From the NCBI RefSeq assembly GCF_051488665.1, contig NZ_JBPSEG010000007.1:62001-126000 (forward strand): DNA of 64,000 bases, written 5' to 3'. Origin of the DNA: Melioribacter sp051488665. Lineage in GTDB: Bacteria > Bacteroidota > Ignavibacteria > Ignavibacteriales > Melioribacteraceae. The position numbers were made by a program, and so were the translations under genes. A model generated the notes under the pieces. The model did not search any database. It saw only the letters and a list, made by a program, of their open reading frames with translations, and had not been told where the DNA came from. Positions 62,862 through 64,000 of the stretch are shown one piece after another; position 1 is the stretch's first letter, and the number at the start of each line of letters is the position of its first letter.

Positions 62862-63872
62862 GTGATAAACGTTTCGATAGCGGGAGCGGCCGGCTATTCC
62901 GGAGCGGAGCTGATTAAGTTATTGCTGCGGCATCCCGGCGTTAAAATAGATAAACTGTTCGGGCATTCTACGGCGGGAAAAAAAATCGACGAAGTTCATC
63001 CGTCGCTTAAATCAATTCTCGCGCAAGAAATTGTCTCTTTTGACTCGTCGTCGTTGGAAGGAACAGACCTGCTGTTTGTGGCTCTCCCTTCGGGAGAAGC
63101 TCAGTCGATTGTCGCCGATGCAGTCAAAAATAATGTTAAAGTAATCGACCTCGGCGGTGATTTCAGACTCAACGACGTGAATATTTATAAAAAATACTAT
63201 AAGCGCGAACATTCGGCTCCTGAATTGTTGGGTAAGGCGGTGTACGGATTGCCCGAGTGGAATTCGAATGAAATAACGAATGCAAAAATAATCGCAAATC
63301 CCGGCTGCTATCCTACGAGCATTCTGCTGCCGTTGATTCCTCTTTTAAAAGAAAACTTTATTAATCCGGATTTTGTTTCGATAAACTCTTACAGCGGAAC
63401 TTCAGGCGCGGGAAAGTCGGTCAATCTTTCGATGATATTCAGCGAAGTCAACGAGAATGTAAGAGCGTATAAAGTCGGGGTTCATCAGCACATTCCGGAA
63501 ATTGAACTGTATCTCCAAAAATTTGGCGATAAAATGCCTGACTTTACTTTTGCGCCCCATCTTATGCCGATTACGAGAGGCATTTATACGACAATTCATT
63601 GCAAAACCAATAATTCGACCGGCTTTGCCAATGTCGAAGAAATATATGAGAAATATTATTCCGATAAACCCTTTGTCAGATTTCTCGGAGATGAAATACC
63701 TGAAATCAAAAATGTTGTCTACACTAATTTTTGCGACATCGGCGTAGCTAAAACTGGCGACAACTTGATCATTATGTCCGCAATCGACAATCTTATAAAA
63801 GGGGCTGCCGGACAGGCAGTACAAAATATGAATCTAATTTTTGATTATGATCAAACAACGGGATTATTATGA
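62862..63872 (+). CDS. argC: N-acetyl-gamma-glutamyl-phosphate reductase
   Basis: Reduces N-acetylglutamyl phosphate to the semialdehyde in arginine synthesis. The GTG start at 62862, 4 nt after GGAGAG, gives INVSIAGAAGYSGAELIKLL at the N terminus. The active-site Cys149 lies in NPGCYPTS. HQHIPEIE and the later PHLMPITRGIYTTI are family motifs. An in-frame ATG at 62838 lies within the operators and is unlikely. 336 aa. It overlaps argJ by 4 nt. Confidence 0.95.
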   Translation: MINVSIAGAAGYSGAELIKLLLRHPGVKIDKLFGHSTAGKKIDEVHPSLKSILAQEIVSFDSSSLEGTDLLFVALPSGEAQSIVADAVKNNVKVIDLGGDFRLNDVNIYKKYYKREHSAPELLGKAVYGLPEWNSNEITNAKIIANPGCYPTSILLPLIPLLKENFINPDFVSINSYSGTSGAGKSVNLSMIFSEVNENVRAYKVGVHQHIPEIELYLQKFGDKMPDFTFAPHLMPITRGIYTTIHCKTNNSTGFANVEEIYEKYYSDKPFVRFLGDEIPEIKNVVYTNFCDIGVAKTGDNLIIMSAIDNLIKGAAGQAVQNMNLIFDYDQTTGLL

Positions 63873-64000
63873 ACGAAAACAAGCATATGGAAATTGTGTC
63901 GGATAAAGAGATGAAATCCGGAATAACCGCTCCAATGGGTTTTCTAAGCGCCGGTCTTCACTGCGGCATTAAAAGATACAAAAAGGACCTGGCTTTGATT
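63869..64000 (+). CDS. argJ: Glutamate N-acetyltransferase/ornithine acetyltransferase, 5' part
   Basis: ATGA overlap with argC. The 44 visible residues include GITAPMGFLSAGLHCGIK and KKDLALI, the conserved start of ArgJ (commonly ITAPKGFLAAGVHCGIKK). Its presence suggests a cyclic, acetyl-recycling arginine pathway. Truncated by the window end. Confidence 0.9.
   Translation, partial: MNENKHMEIVSDKEMKSGITAPMGFLSAGLHCGIKRYKKDLALI

Noticed and set aside
1..64000. CRISPR arrays, tRNA or rRNA genes
   Set aside because: No regularly spaced repeats and no tRNA-like TTCGA/TTCAA arm contexts or rRNA segments noticed; the larger intergenic regions were read, but without a covariance search a miss is possible.

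Overview
ORGANISM. The window reads like a chromosome segment from an Ignavibacteria/Bacteroidota-Chlorobiota-group bacterium, possibly close to Melioribacter (inference from sequence character, not a database result). Supporting signs: two exported proteins with C-terminal type IX secretion (Por) sorting domains of the NPFN/YDLxGRE type, many short lipoproteins and outer-membrane barrels, moderate GC, a PseB-I nonulosonate pathway, Sco and PCu(A)C copper chaperones beside an [FeFe]-hydrogenase regulator (suggesting a metabolically flexible organism), and Bacteroidota-style promoters (TTTG-N19/20-TAnnTTTG) next to sigma70-like ones. Genes are dense and often overlap by 4 nt. I see no rRNA, tRNA, CRISPR array, phage or intact insertion sequence.

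LAYOUT. 1-5.0 kb: tail of a thioredoxin-domain protein, then a threonine operon (aspartokinase, asd, thrB, thrC) behind a consensus-like promoter and a Thr-codon-rich leader ORF. 5.0-8.9 kb (minus): a lipoprotein lipase-like hydrolase and a CBM9/DUF5916 outer-membrane protein. 9.2-12.0 kb: rpmH-rnpA-yidD-yidC. 12.0-17.8 kb: a patatin/POTRA/barrel protein, then minus-strand genes for a TPR-like protein, a VOC protein, an RlmD-like rRNA methyltransferase and a SAM methyltransferase. 17.9-28.3 kb (minus): a T9SS cargo protein and a surface-glycan locus (GT42-like protein, GT2, flippase, YfhO-type membrane protein, GT4, sugar epimerase); the 17.9-21.9 kb part is visibly AT-rich. 28.4-29.4 kb: PCu(A)C and Sco. 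29.5-31.2 kb: T9SS-exported phosphatase/nuclease and a small barrel protein. 31.2-37.2 kb: pseudaminic-acid operon pseB-pseC-pseG/H fusion-pseI, a decayed MNT/HEPN pair, and a SpsF/PseF-like cytidylyltransferase. 37.2-42.3 kb (minus): FmdB zinc ribbon, FAH-family enzyme, class C serine hydrolase, PEBP protein, cytidylate-kinase-like protein, S9 peptidase. 42.3-44.6 kb: an AT-rich orphan lipoprotein gene flanked by two direct copies of a ~166-nt repeat, plus a G-quadruplex motif. 44.6-51.6 kb: C1 peptidase, then tetR and a HlyD/ABC/ABC/permease/permease exporter behind a large palindrome. 51.7-62.4 kb: PD40 propeller lipoprotein, DUF1579, an unknown two-gene pair, alr, YgjV-GNAT-like protein, RluA-type synthase, SpoIIE-type phosphatase, ClC channel with regulatory domains, SdiA-regulated-like lipoprotein, AlkD-like protein. 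62.5-64 kb: hydrogenase-system regulator diverging from argC-argJ, with tandem ARG-box-like operators overlying the arg promoter.

HOW IT FITS TOGETHER. The minus-strand glycan locus supplies flippase and transferases, and the plus-strand pse operon supplies the activated nonulosonate; the GT42-like protein may join them. The three most persuasive regulatory regions (thr leader, tetR palindrome, ARG boxes) each coincide with a -35/-10 pair spaced exactly 17 nt. No complete undescribed system is proven. The best leads are the thr attenuator, the decayed toxin-antitoxin pair inside the pse operon, the repeat-flanked orphan gene, and the uncharacterised pair at 53.4-55.1 kb.
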